Assembly (NCBI GenBank): GCA_934215405.1
Contig: CAKPZU010000042.1
Coordinates: 1-16,603, forward strand
DNA length: 16,603 nt
Source: an uncultured Bacilli bacterium
GTDB taxonomy: Bacteria > Bacillota_I > Bacilli_A > RFN20 > CAG-631
Direction: 5' to 3'
How positions within the stretch are numbered: the first letter of the stretch is position 1; each line of letters starts with the position of its first letter. Below the pieces are notes generated by a model. It made no database searches and had not been told where the DNA came from. It was given only the letters and a program-made list of their open reading frames with translations. A program made the position numbers and the translations under genes. Below are positions 8,022 through 15,898 of the stretch, piece after piece.

Positions 8022-9068
8022 ATGAACTTTGATTTACCTATTTTCTTCAAAAGAAATAGAGTTTTTAGAGTATATAAGGGTGGAATGCTATTTAATGATT
8101 TACTAGGTGATATTAAAGAAGATGGAAATTATCCAGAGGAATGGATTTGCTCAAATGTACACGCCATTAATGATGGACATGATGATCCACTTGAAGGTAT
8201 ATCTATTAGTGAAGATGGTATTCCTTTTTCTACACTTATTAATGAAAACAAAAAGGAAATGCTTGGAAATAGAGACAATTTAGGGGTCCTTGTTAAATAC
8301 TTAGATAGCGCTATAAGGCTTCCTATGCAGGTTCACCCATCAAGGGATTTTTCAAGAAAATATTTCAATAGTAATTATGGCAAAGCAGAAGCTTGGTTAA
8401 TTTTAGCAACAAGAGAAAACGCTTGCTTATATTTAGGCTTCAGTAAAAAAATAACAAAGGAAGAATTTTCAAAAGCAGTTGATGAAAGTGAAAAAAATCC
8501 TGATATAATGACTAATTTTGTCAATAAAATTCCAGTAAAACCTGGCGATGTTTATTTTGTTAATGCTCGTGTGATTCATGCAATTGGTGCTGGTTGTCTA
8601 ATACTTGAAATTCAAGAGCCAACTGACTTTACTATTCAACCAGAATATTATTGTGGTGATTATCGCTTAAATGATAAAGAAATGTATTTAGGATTAGGTA
8701 AAGACGTTGCATTATCATGCTTTGATTACAGCTTATATGGAAAAGATGTTGTTAAAAATGCTCATAAAGAACCAAAGATTATTAGTAATAATAATAATAA
8801 TGTCCTTGTTGAATCATTAATTTCATCTTCTGATACAACATGCTTTGAAATGACAAGATATACAATTAAAAATAGTAGCTATCTTCTTGAAGATAAAGCA
8901 GCAATTTATATTGTAGTAGATGGAGAAGGCACAATTACATCTAAAAACTATGAAAGAAAGATTAAAAAAGGTGATTATTTCTTTTTACCTTATAATGCTT
9001 CTATGAAGAATTATGTTAATAGCACTACTAGCATTACATTAGTATGCTGTAAGGGCGGAAAAGAATAA
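8022..9068 (+). CDS. manA: mannose-6-phosphate isomerase, class I
   Basis: A cytoplasmic, Zn-dependent cupin enzyme interconverting mannose 6-phosphate and fructose 6-phosphate, which brings mannose into glycolysis. The metal ligands of type I isomerases are visible: Gln103 and His105 in MQVHPS, Glu123 in KAEAW and His186 in ARVIHAIG. The N-terminal EEWICSNVHA (39-48) matches the usual EEWxxS motif. After a hinge containing five consecutive Asn (256-260, an in-frame AAT repeat at 8787-8801), a second small cupin-like domain runs from about 270 to 343. At 348 residues it is somewhat longer than the roughly 315-residue enzymes of many Bacilli. It is first in a two-gene operon with the ROK regulator, 11 bp downstream, and divergent from the GRE operon. 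The mannosidase upstream would supply its substrate once a mannose kinase or PTS, not seen here, phosphorylates it. Confidence 0.94.
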   Translation: MNFDLPIFFKRNRVFRVYKGGMLFNDLLGDIKEDGNYPEEWICSNVHAINDGHDDPLEGISISEDGIPFSTLINENKKEMLGNRDNLGVLVKYLDSAIRLPMQVHPSRDFSRKYFNSNYGKAEAWLILATRENACLYLGFSKKITKEEFSKAVDESEKNPDIMTNFVNKIPVKPGDVYFVNARVIHAIGAGCLILEIQEPTDFTIQPEYYCGDYRLNDKEMYLGLGKDVALSCFDYSLYGKDVVKNAHKEPKIISNNNNNVLVESLISSSDTTCFEMTRYTIKNSSYLLEDKAAIYIVVDGEGTITSKNYERKIKKGDYFFLPYNASMKNYVNSTTSITLVCCKGGKE

Positions 9069-9079
9069 AGGAGAGACAT

Positions 9080-10207
9080 ATGGCAACACGTGCTAGAAAT
9101 TCTGAATATACAAAAGAATATAATCGAAATAATTTTATTCGAATTTTACGCAATAAATCATTATCGCGCTCTGAACTTGCAAGAAAACTTGGCCTTACAA
9201 GATCAGCCGCTTCTTTAATAGTTGATGAATTAATTAATGATGGTTTTATTTTAAAGGAAGAAAATAAAAAGCCAATGGGACGAGTTTCTCTTCCTTTAAT
9301 GCTTAATTCAAGTAGAATATATTCAATTGGCGTTTTTCTTACAAGAAAAAGCTGTAGAATTGGTATTGTTGATCTTTGTGGAAATGTTGTATCTAGTAAA
9401 AATATAACATGCAATAAGCCAGAAGACTTAGATGCATTATCTTCAGCCATCAACGATTTAATCGATAAAAAAAATATTAATCGTAATAGTATTGTTGGCG
9501 TTGGCATTTCAGCTCCAGGTCCTCTTGATGGTGAAAGTGGTCAGTTGTTTAACCCTCCAGGATTTGAAGCTTTCCATCATGTACAGATTACAAATATATT
9601 AAAAGAAAAATTAAACCTTCCTGTTTATTTAGCAAATGATGCTGTAAGCTTAGCTCAATATAATTTAGGAAAAAAAGAGGCTAATAATAGTGAAAATTTC
9701 TTACTACTTCTTGTAAATGAAGGAATAGGTAGTGGAGTCGTAATAAGAGGTAAAGTATTAAAAGGCCAAGGCTATTTTACAGGTGAGCTTGGCCATACTT
9801 CAATTAATTATAATGGTAAAAAGTGTATTTGTGGAAATAGGGGTTGCCTTGAAGCCTATGCTTCAATAACAAATTTACTTGAAGGAACAAATTATTCTTC
9901 TTGGAAGGAAGTAATGAATAATTATTTAACATCTTCTTTAGCAAAAGAACTAGTTAATAAAGAAGTTGAATACTTATCTATAGGTATTGTTAATCTTATT
10001 AATCTAATTTCTGTTGACACTATTTTATTAGCTGGTGATCTTTTATACAAAGCAAATATTTTTGCTTCACTTCTTGAAGAAAATATTAATAAAATATATT
10101 TAAGAAGAGATGCAATAAATATAAAGGTTTTACCATCATGTGAAGGTGAAAGTATACCTTTATGTGCTGCTGCTGACATTGCCTTTAATGCATTCTTAAG
10201 TGTATAG
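9080..10207 (+). CDS. ROK-family transcriptional regulator
   Basis: A 375-residue sugar-responsive DNA-binding protein of the NagC/XylR/Mlc type. Residues 16-62 form a winged helix-turn-helix (LSRSELARKLGLTRSAASL is the recognition region). The rest is a ROK sugar-kinase-like domain with VGVGISAPGPLDG (139-151), an LAND motif whose Asp187 matches the kinase catalytic Asp, and the Zn signature His239 with Cys249, Cys251 and Cys256 in CICGNRGC. Fused HTH plus ROK is the repressor architecture; the conserved Asp alone does not make it a working glucokinase. It follows the isomerase gene by 11 bp with an AAAGGAGAG ribosome site, and most likely senses a locus sugar (mannose or a phosphorylated derivative) and controls both divergent promoters. 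That target assignment is inferred from position. Confidence 0.93.
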   Translation: MATRARNSEYTKEYNRNNFIRILRNKSLSRSELARKLGLTRSAASLIVDELINDGFILKEENKKPMGRVSLPLMLNSSRIYSIGVFLTRKSCRIGIVDLCGNVVSSKNITCNKPEDLDALSSAINDLIDKKNINRNSIVGVGISAPGPLDGESGQLFNPPGFEAFHHVQITNILKEKLNLPVYLANDAVSLAQYNLGKKEANNSENFLLLLVNEGIGSGVVIRGKVLKGQGYFTGELGHTSINYNGKKCICGNRGCLEAYASITNLLEGTNYSSWKEVMNNYLTSSLAKELVNKEVEYLSIGIVNLINLISVDTILLAGDLLYKANIFASLLEENINKIYLRRDAINIKVLPSCEGESIPLCAAADIAFNAFLSV

Positions 10208-10211
10208 ACTC

Positions 10212-10251
10212 AAAAAAATCAAATATTGATTAGTTAATATTTGATTTTTTT
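10212..10251. terminator. bidirectional terminator shared by the ROK gene and hipA
   Basis: A perfect 16-bp stem (10212-10227 / 10236-10251) with an 8-nt loop, A-run on the left and T-run on the right, serves both converging transcripts. The hipA TAA stop (10232-10230) lies in the loop, so leftward transcripts form the hairpin right at the end of the toxin reading frame. Confidence 0.88.
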
Positions 10252-11339
10252 ATTATATTTTTAGTTTTTTGAATTATTTTTTGGCATTTTGAAAGTGATA
10301 ATTTCAATTGTATAGCCATATCAATTAAATCTTTTTCAGTTGGTCTTCCATTACCATTTATGGTCATTTCGTGTTCTATTTTATCTTTTGTCTTTGTTAA
10401 ATCATATGCAGGTGATAATTTATAGCTTTTAAGCTCTTCATCATATAAAAAGGAAAAATTTTTGCCATGGTCATCACGATTTTCAAATAAAACATTAAAG
10501 CACATTCTTTTATACGCTTCATAAATATCATTTTGATTGTGACAAATATTTTTAATAACTTGAAATAAAAGATTATAATCAAGATTAGGTATTTTGTGAC
10601 TTGTTTCAAGTAAGGATGATAACGAAATCATATGAATACTTTTTGTTTCTTTTCTATCAAATCTTTTAACTCCAAAGTAACCTTGGCATCTTTTTGATGG
10701 AAACAAATAAAATTCATTTACGTTTATATCACACTTTTTAGCAATTTCATTTGCCATAAATTCCTGTGTTCCAATATTTAATGGATCGACAAGACAAGGA
10801 AATTTAACAATCCACTCTTCATTATTAATAACGATATGCGCTTTAGGTCTTGCTCCTCCACTTGAACCTCCAAATGCATAAACATTATCTAATTCATGTT
10901 CATTATTATTTCCATTTAATACCTTATCAATTTCAATAGCTAGTTTATCAAGTTCATATGACTTTAATTCATTATCATAAGGAAAACTTGGCTCGTAAGT
11001 TAATCCACCCAACCCATTTTTAGATATTAAAGCTAGTTTTTGTAGTGGTGACAATTTATCATAGCTTATTCCTTTTTTTAATAGCATTCTCCTTATTAAT
11101 AACTCACCCCAGCCATCTGGCAAACTATCTTCAAACACTCCATAAAGTCCATCAAAATTTGTTTTATTATTTATAAATATTTTATTAGTAAGTGGCAAAG
11201 AAAATGGTGAAATTGAAAAGCCGTTTTTAAGCCATTCATCATCATATTGAAATGCTATTTTGTTATCATCAATTAATACTAAATATCCAACGATTCTGCT
11301 ATTATACTTAACAGTTAATTTTAAAATGTTTTCAATCAT
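10230..11339 (-). CDS. hipA: HipA-type serine/threonine kinase toxin
   Basis: Toxin of a type II HipBA module, 369 residues; characterised HipA proteins phosphorylate glutamyl-tRNA synthetase and cause growth arrest. The N-terminal subdomain (about 1-100, with FDGLYGVFEDSLPDGWG at 62-78) is fused to the kinase core, so this is a full-length HipA and not the split HipS-HipT form. Kinase features are the Gly-rich loop GGSSGGARPKA (157-167), the ATP Lys in IVKFP (Lys179), the catalytic motif NRDDHGKN (287-294, Asp289 as probable base) and the metal-binding Asp313 in AYDLT. It is shorter than E. coli HipA (440) but has all catalytic elements. Its ATG overlaps the antitoxin TGA stop (ATGA), giving translational coupling. 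The target in this organism is unknown. Confidence 0.93.
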   Translation of the reverse strand: MIENILKLTVKYNSRIVGYLVLIDDNKIAFQYDDEWLKNGFSISPFSLPLTNKIFINNKTNFDGLYGVFEDSLPDGWGELLIRRMLLKKGISYDKLSPLQKLALISKNGLGGLTYEPSFPYDNELKSYELDKLAIEIDKVLNGNNNEHELDNVYAFGGSSGGARPKAHIVINNEEWIVKFPCLVDPLNIGTQEFMANEIAKKCDINVNEFYLFPSKRCQGYFGVKRFDRKETKSIHMISLSSLLETSHKIPNLDYNLLFQVIKNICHNQNDIYEAYKRMCFNVLFENRDDHGKNFSFLYDEELKSYKLSPAYDLTKTKDKIEHEMTINGNGRPTEKDLIDMAIQLKLSLSKCQKIIQKTKNIIKKSNIN

Positions 11340-11626
11340 ACTTTATAGTCCTTTAAATTTGTAATTTGTTTTGTTTTAAAAAGTAAATTAAAATCACTTA
11401 AGCAATTAAGAGCATTAGCAATTCTTATAAGTGAGGTAAGGGATATTTGACCACTGTTTTCAAATCTACGTATAGAGCCATAGCTTACTAATGTTCTAGT
11501 TGATAATTCCTTTTGTGAAATTTTTAGTTCTTTTCTTCTTTCTTTTACTCTATCTACAAGATCTTTTGTTACTTTTTCTTCTGTTAAAGCATTAACAAAT
11601 GCACTTATATCAAATTTATTTTCCAT
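11336..11626 (-). CDS. hipB: HipB-type XRE-family antitoxin / autorepressor
   Basis: A 96-residue Cro/C1-type helix-turn-helix protein (HTH about 24-80; KISQKELSTRTLVSYGSIRRFE is the DNA-reading part). It should bind and neutralise the HipA kinase and repress its own operon. The N-terminal ~20 residues and a short C-terminal tail flank the HTH. It is first in the two-gene operon and overlaps hipA by 4 bp. The promoter just upstream carries two perfect palindromes, the expected arrangement for HipB autoregulation. The ribosome site (GGTGAT) is weak. Confidence 0.9.
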   Translation of the reverse strand: MENKFDISAFVNALTEEKVTKDLVDRVKERRKELKISQKELSTRTLVSYGSIRRFENSGQISLTSLIRIANALNCLSDFNLLFKTKQITNLKDYKV

Positions 11627-11647
11627 TTATAATCACCATTCTTTTAC

Positions 11648-11704
11648 TGCTAATATATTAGCATTTTATTGCTAAATTGTCAAATTATTGCTAATATATT
11701 AGCA
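11648..11704 (-). promoter_or_regulatory. hipBA promoter with two 16-bp operator palindromes
   Basis: Leftward TTGACA (11683-11678) and TAATAT (11660-11655) are 17 bp apart, placing the start near 11648. The palindrome TGCTAATATATTAGCA occurs perfectly twice (11648-11663 and 11689-11704), 41 bp or about four helical turns apart, with a half-site TGCTAA at 11670-11675 between them. The proximal copy contains the -10 box, so its occupation would shut the promoter. The antitoxin is the likely binder; spacing on one DNA face suggests cooperative binding or looping. Confidence 0.82.
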
Positions 11705-11712
11705 TTTATATA

Positions 11713-11730
11713 ATTTTATTTAAATAAAAT
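11713..11730. other. 18-bp A/T-only palindrome at the end of the 545-residue gene
   Basis: ATTTTATTTAAATAAAAT is a perfect palindrome centred on the TAA stop of the leftward 545-residue gene. Without G:C pairs it would be a weak hairpin; it may be a minor terminator or simply base composition. Confidence 0.3.
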
Positions 11731-13357
11731 AATTATTTAATTCCGATGTAAAAGTACGAAAACGATAATAATTCGTTTTATATGATAATAGAAGCTTATA
11801 CTTATAATTTTCATAGCCATTTTCTTCAAACATTTCACCAAGTATAGCTAAAAGTAATGCACAGTCTGAATACAAATAATTACACTTGTTTTCAAAAGTA
11901 CTATTAACATAATTTATTACTTTACTTTTTAAGCTATAAAGTATTTCTTCAATCCTACTTTTATCAAAGCTTATTGCTTCTTTAATTTTATTAAAATATA
12001 AAATAAATAATTCTTCTGTATTTAAATCTAAATTCACATTTGTTCCATTTATAAAGTCTTCTTTATTAAATTTAGTTTCACTAATTAACTTTGACACAAC
12101 CATATTATAAACATTATTTTTTTCATTACTATTTTTAAGCAATAAATATAAAGTGTATATATTATTTAATGAATATTCTATATTTTGATTATTTTCAAAC
12201 AAATTAACAAGTGTTAAAAATTCATCTTTTTTATCATACTCATTTATTATTATTGCTATATCATCCTTATTATAGGTATTTGAAAAATATTTTAATCTTA
12301 AATAATTATTAAGATTTACATTATTTATAAAGGCTATGTAATATAAATTATCAAGTGTTTTATTTTCATTTAAAGAAATTGCATTATTTGCTAAAAGTAT
12401 AGCAATTTCACTTTTATTAATTCCTTTTTCATCCATTTTATATAAGCAATTTAAGCAAATATCAAATAGCTTTTTTTGATTATTTACACTTAATTTACAT
12501 GATAAAGCATTTTTTAATAATTCTGGGTATGCAGTATAGTAATTATTTATAGTATCAAATAATATCTCGTCATTTTTAATTAATGATAATGTATTATTAA
12601 TTAATTCAAAATCATCTTCATATTTTCTTTTTTCCTTTGCTAATAAATAATTTAAAAATAGTGGCAAAAACTCATTAAAATCTATCATCTTTTCATCATT
12701 GATTTGATTAATATTTATTAAAGAAAAATCTTTATTTGAGAAATATTTATAAATTACGTTATATACTTCTTTAACCTTAAAGCCTAAATCATTTCCAAAA
12801 TATGCTAAAAACAAAGCTTGCTTTTTAAATTTATCAAAATCATTTAATAAATTAAATTGCTTTAATCTATAAAGATCTAATGGTCCATCATAATAATCAC
12901 AACTTGTACAAATCTTTAGATTAATTAATCTTTTAACTAAGACAAAGCCTTTTTCATATTCTTTATAATCGACACACGTATCAATAAATGAAATAGCCTC
13001 ATTAATATCCTTAATTACATCTTCATTATCAATTAAATCAACACTCTCATTACTATCATCATAATATGAATAACTACAATTTTCATCATAATACAATTCA
13101 CTATCTACACTTCTTTCTTCTCTTTCAATACTTTCTATTTTTTTTGATATTTCTTCATATTCCTTTAAGAAAATATTATATAAATAGTTTTTATCAATTT
13201 TTTTATTATTCACTGAATTATTTAAGGAATTAATAAAAGAATTTCTTTTAGCTTCAGTTAAATTAAAAGCTAAATTATTAATAAATACTTCTAGATTTTC
13301 TTTTGTTAAAGATTTACTAATTGTATCCACTTCATTTATAAAATCAAATAATTGCAC
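11720..13357 (-). CDS. 545-residue Asn-rich helical protein of unknown function
   Basis: I do not recognise this protein. It reads as a soluble, mostly alpha-helical chain with no signal peptide, membrane segment or catalytic motif. Leu/Ile/Asn/Lys-rich amphipathic stretches recur through it, which would fit an alpha-solenoid or TPR-like scaffold. Residues about 80-115 are a low-complexity acidic Tyr/Asp/Ser segment (SELYYDENCSYSYYDDSN) that looks like a linker between an N-terminal helical domain and the long repeat-like region. The last 30 residues (YKTNYYRFRTFTSELNNY) faintly recall the ends of helical domains in SWIM-associated proteins; this is weak. The start is GTG at 13357, supported by GAGGAA (13370-13365) with 7-nt spacing. 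It is divergent from the 168-residue unknown gene and lies upstream of hipBA on the same strand, though hipBA has its own promoter. Confidence 0.75.
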   Translation of the reverse strand: MQLFDFINEVDTISKSLTKENLEVFINNLAFNLTEAKRNSFINSLNNSVNNKKIDKNYLYNIFLKEYEEISKKIESIEREERSVDSELYYDENCSYSYYDDSNESVDLIDNEDVIKDINEAISFIDTCVDYKEYEKGFVLVKRLINLKICTSCDYYDGPLDLYRLKQFNLLNDFDKFKKQALFLAYFGNDLGFKVKEVYNVIYKYFSNKDFSLININQINDEKMIDFNEFLPLFLNYLLAKEKRKYEDDFELINNTLSLIKNDEILFDTINNYYTAYPELLKNALSCKLSVNNQKKLFDICLNCLYKMDEKGINKSEIAILLANNAISLNENKTLDNLYYIAFINNVNLNNYLRLKYFSNTYNKDDIAIIINEYDKKDEFLTLVNLFENNQNIEYSLNNIYTLYLLLKNSNEKNNVYNMVVSKLISETKFNKEDFINGTNVNLDLNTEELFILYFNKIKEAISFDKSRIEEILYSLKSKVINYVNSTFENKCNYLYSDCALLLAILGEMFEENGYENYKYKLLLSYKTNYYRFRTFTSELNNYFI

Positions 13358-13425
13358 AATGTTATTCCTCTTTTCGTTTATAGTATAACAAGCCTTATGG
13401 GCGATTTTTGGTACACTATATATCT

Positions 13426-13533
13426 TATAATATAGTCGTAGTTAAAACAAAAGAGATAATTTACTCCTTTTCTTACTTACTTATTAAAAACTTCCCCTTT
13501 TAAAAATTATCTCTTTTAGTTACTACTAGGAGG
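13426..13533 (+). promoter_or_regulatory. -10 box and long hairpin leader of the 168-residue gene
   Basis: TATAAT at 13426-13431 (poor -35) predicts a start near 13438. The leader then folds on itself: AAAAGAGATAATTT (13449-13462) pairs perfectly with AAATTATCTCTTTT (13504-13517), and the GTAGTT near the start pairs imperfectly with the AGTTACTAC following the stem. The 41-nt loop is pyrimidine-rich, and its CTCCT (13464-13468) can pair with AGGAG of the ribosome site (13528-13533) directly after the stem. This could be a translational control element. Confidence 0.5.
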
Positions 13534-13541
13534 ACATTTAT

Positions 13542-14048
13542 ATGAATAGGTTTAAAGAGGCTTTTAATGTTAATGATAATCTTCTACCAATTGAATGCTT
13601 AAATTTAATGCTTAAAAACACTAACAAAAGAGGTGTTGTATATGTACCAAAATGGCCATATGAAAGATTTTTAGAAACTTGTTTTTATAAATTAGTAATG
13701 CATTGGGATAATGAATGTAAAAATAAAATTATTGAAGAATATAATAAGATATATATTGATATATTAAATATTGCTAAGCAATTTGATAGCATAGATAAAT
13801 TATATGATTCAGATATATTAAGTTCCTATTTAGGAATAAATAAAAATAATTATGATAAATATGATTACATTGATGAAATAATTGATGTTAATAATATGGA
13901 TTATATAATTAAAGCTATTATTAAAAGAGTTTGTGCGTTAATAGTTATAAAAGCATCTACTTTGCTTATAAATACAGAAGCTAGTATTTTAATTCAAGCT
14001 TTAGCAATTAAAGAATATGCAAGTAAAGTAAGTACTGTTTATAGATAA
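13542..14048 (+). CDS. 168-residue hypothetical protein
   Basis: Not recognised. The product is soluble and predicted mainly helical, with an aromatic N-terminal region (VVYVPKWPYERFLETCFY, 33-50), a Lys/Asp/Tyr-rich middle and a hydrophobic C-terminal third (about 120-156, YIIKAIIKRVCALIVIKAS) that could pack as a core helix but is interrupted by charges. There is no nucleic-acid-binding or catalytic motif. A perfect AGGAGG with 8-nt spacing supports the start. The gene is divergent from the 545-residue unknown gene (184-bp gap) and 39 bp upstream of the WYL regulator on the same strand, with no terminator seen between them, so these two are probably cotranscribed. Confidence 0.75.
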   Translation: MNRFKEAFNVNDNLLPIECLNLMLKNTNKRGVVYVPKWPYERFLETCFYKLVMHWDNECKNKIIEEYNKIYIDILNIAKQFDSIDKLYDSDILSSYLGINKNNYDKYDYIDEIIDVNNMDYIIKAIIKRVCALIVIKASTLLINTEASILIQALAIKEYASKVSTVYR

Positions 14049-14087
14049 ATTAACTTTTTATGTTATACTTAATAAGAGGTATAATTT

Positions 14088-15074
14088 ATGGCAGAATTTG
14101 AAGCAAAAAAATTAACAATACTTAGAATACTTGATATTTTAAAGGAATATAGCGATTATGAACACCCATTAAAACATGAGGATATCATTAACTATTTATC
14201 AATCCTTTATGATATTGATATTGATAGAAAAACAGTTGGAAGAAATATTACTTATTTAAAGGATGCTGGATATGAAATAACATCAACTAGAAAAGGAAGC
14301 TATTTAGAGGTTCGTGATTTTGATGATAGTGAATTACATATGCTAATTGATGGTGTTTTAAGTAGTAAATATATAACTGCTACCCATTCAAAGGATTTAA
14401 TTGAAAGAATATGTAATTTATCAAACAAATATTTTAAAGCCAGCGTTAAGCATATTTATTCTGTTAATGAATGGTCGAAAACTGATAATCAGGATGTCTT
14501 TTATAATATTGAATTAATTGATGAAGCTATTGAAAAGAAATGCCAAATTGCTTATGAATATAATAAGTATGGCATTGACAAAAAATTACATAAATCATCA
14601 TATCAATATGTTAGCCCTTATCAAATGATACTTCATAATCAGCATTATTATTTAATGGCTTATAGTGAATATTGGAAAAACATTGTTTTCCATCGCTTAG
14701 ATCATATAAGTAATATGGTTATTAAGGAAGATAAAAACGCCACTTCATTAAAAAGTATAAAAGGCTATGAAAATGGTATTGATTATAAGCAATTTTCACA
14801 ATCAATGCCTTATATGTTTGCTGATAAAATTGAAACAATTTATTTTGATGCTAATATTTCAATTATTGATCAAATAATAGATTGGTTTGGTAATGATATA
14901 AAAATAAACAAAGATGAAAATGATGAAAAACTTATTCATGTTGAAGTTAAAGCTAGTCAAACTGCTATGTATTATTGGGCTATTCAATATGTTAATTATG
15001 TTAAAGTAACATATCCTACTGCCTTGAAAGAAAAAATCAAAGAAAGCTTAATAAAAGCAATAGAAAAGTATTAA
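14088..15074 (+). CDS. WYL-domain transcriptional regulator with N-terminal winged HTH
   Basis: A 328-residue regulator of the DeoR-type HTH / WYL / WCX architecture. The winged helix is at about 8-75 (LKHEDIINYLSILYDIDIDRKTVGRNITYL), the WYL domain at about 140-215 (VSPYQMILHNQHYYLMAYSEYWKNIVFHRLDHI), and the remaining C-terminal region is the WCX extension. WYL domains bind nucleic acid or nucleotide ligands and often control DNA-damage, phage-defence or toxin loci. A GAGGT ribosome site precedes the ATG. The gene follows the 168-residue unknown by 39 bp and ends in a terminator. Its targets are not evident; the neighbouring unknown genes are candidates. Confidence 0.9.
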   Translation: MAEFEAKKLTILRILDILKEYSDYEHPLKHEDIINYLSILYDIDIDRKTVGRNITYLKDAGYEITSTRKGSYLEVRDFDDSELHMLIDGVLSSKYITATHSKDLIERICNLSNKYFKASVKHIYSVNEWSKTDNQDVFYNIELIDEAIEKKCQIAYEYNKYGIDKKLHKSSYQYVSPYQMILHNQHYYLMAYSEYWKNIVFHRLDHISNMVIKEDKNATSLKSIKGYENGIDYKQFSQSMPYMFADKIETIYFDANISIIDQIIDWFGNDIKINKDENDEKLIHVEVKASQTAMYYWAIQYVNYVKVTYPTALKEKIKESLIKAIEKY

Positions 15075-15090
15075 TTATGCTTTTCTATTT
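15059..15090 (+). terminator. intrinsic terminator after the WYL regulator
   Basis: A 10-bp stem AATAGAAAAG / CTTTTCTATT (15059-15068, 15080-15089) overlaps the end of the reading frame, with the TAA stop in its 11-nt loop, and is followed by a T-rich run. Confidence 0.7.
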
Positions 15091-15102
15091 TATTTTAAAA
15101 AT

Positions 15103-15136
15103 ATCATTGACATTTACAACTTTTCAATGATTTTTA
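15103..15136. terminator. second terminator-like hairpin before the methyltransferase
   Basis: ATCATTGA (15103-15110) pairs with TCAATGAT (15124-15131) around a 13-nt loop, followed by TTTT and preceded by an A-run. It stands in tandem with the previous terminator and could work in both directions. Confidence 0.55.
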
Positions 15137-15160
15137 AAAAAATCCTAAGGACTTTTACTA

Positions 15161-15166
15161 TATAAT
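15161..15166 (+). promoter_or_regulatory. -10 box upstream of the methyltransferase gene
   Basis: A perfect TATAAT lies 68 bp before the chosen ATG; no convincing -35 is seen at 16-18 bp. A start near 15173 would leave the in-frame ATG at 15174 leaderless, which supports the ATG at 15234. Confidence 0.4.
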
Positions 15167-15233
15167 AATAATTATGATTTGTAAAAGACATAATGTTATA
15201 GTAATATTATTTAACAAAAAGGATGTGACAAAA

Positions 15234-15830
15234 ATGAATTTAAAGCATTTATTACCATTTGGGATTATTGCACTTGCAATTATATTTATTTTTTACTTAA
15301 TTTATTTTACTAAAATGTTTTTGCAAAAAAAGCAAGGCATTAAGACAAATCAAATTGGAAGTAGAAAAGAAAAGAAGCTACATATAATTGAAACACTTAT
15401 GGCAATTGCAACATATAGTATAGTTTTAGTTGAAGTAATTTCAATATTTACTAATTTTAATTATTCAATAAATATTATTAGAATTATTGGGGCTATTTTA
15501 GGATTTATAGGTGATTTAGTATTTTTATTAGCTATTACTTGTATGAAGGATAGCTGGAGAGCAGGAATTCCAAAATCTGATAAAACAAAGCTCGTAACTA
15601 ATGGTATTTATAAGATTAGTCGAAATCCAGCTTTTTTAGGCTTTGATTTAGTTTATATAGGAATTCTGCTGTTATATTTTAATCCTATTCATTTAATCTT
15701 TACACTTTTTGCTATAATTATGCTTCACTTACAAATTTTACAAGAAGAAAAATTTATGGAAGCAACTTTTAATGATGAATACATCGATTATAAAAAGAAG
15801 GTCTTTAGATATTTAGGAAGGAAATTCTAA
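15234..15830 (+). CDS. membrane isoprenylcysteine carboxyl methyltransferase (ICMT)-family protein
   Basis: A 198-residue integral membrane methyltransferase-like protein of the ICMT/phospholipid methyltransferase family. Hydrophobic segments lie at about 8-29, 51-72, 80-103 and 137-167. The C-terminal half carries the SAM-binding signature: GIYKISRNPAFLGFDLVYIG (124-143), then the EE pair in LQEEKFMEATFNDEYIDYKKKVFRY (169-193). Bacterial members methylate small molecules, lipids or isoprenoid-like substrates; bacteria lack prenylated CaaX proteins, so the name describes the fold. I prefer the ATG at 15234 (GGATG ribosome site 10 nt upstream) over the in-frame ATG at 15174, which has no ribosome site and adds 20 non-hydrophobic residues. 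It appears monocistronic. Confidence 0.85.
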   Translation: MNLKHLLPFGIIALAIIFIFYLIYFTKMFLQKKQGIKTNQIGSRKEKKLHIIETLMAIATYSIVLVEVISIFTNFNYSINIIRIIGAILGFIGDLVFLLAITCMKDSWRAGIPKSDKTKLVTNGIYKISRNPAFLGFDLVYIGILLLYFNPIHLIFTLFAIIMLHLQILQEEKFMEATFNDEYIDYKKKVFRYLGRKF

Positions 15831-15898
15831 CGATTTCTTTCATATAAAATATCAATTAAGCTCATAATTATTGCTGCTTTAATAACAAATTAAACCAA

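Noticed and set aside
9034..9507. 157-residue leftward open frame opposite the ROK gene
   Set aside because: It lies wholly opposite the strongly supported ROK and isomerase C-terminus frames, has no ribosome site and its product resembles no family.
9080..10207. Annotation as a ROK glucokinase/mannokinase
   Set aside because: The N-terminal winged helix-turn-helix marks it as a regulator; kinase activity cannot be ruled out but is not the supported role.
14061..14069. Extended -10 (TGTTATACT) before the WYL gene
   Set aside because: No -35, and the start would fall on the ribosome site itself; cotranscription with the upstream gene is more likely.
15174..15233. Upstream in-frame ATG for the methyltransferase (20 extra residues)
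   Set aside because: No ribosome site, and it sits 7 bp after a TATAAT box; the ATG at 15234 has a spaced GGATG and begins directly before the first membrane segment.
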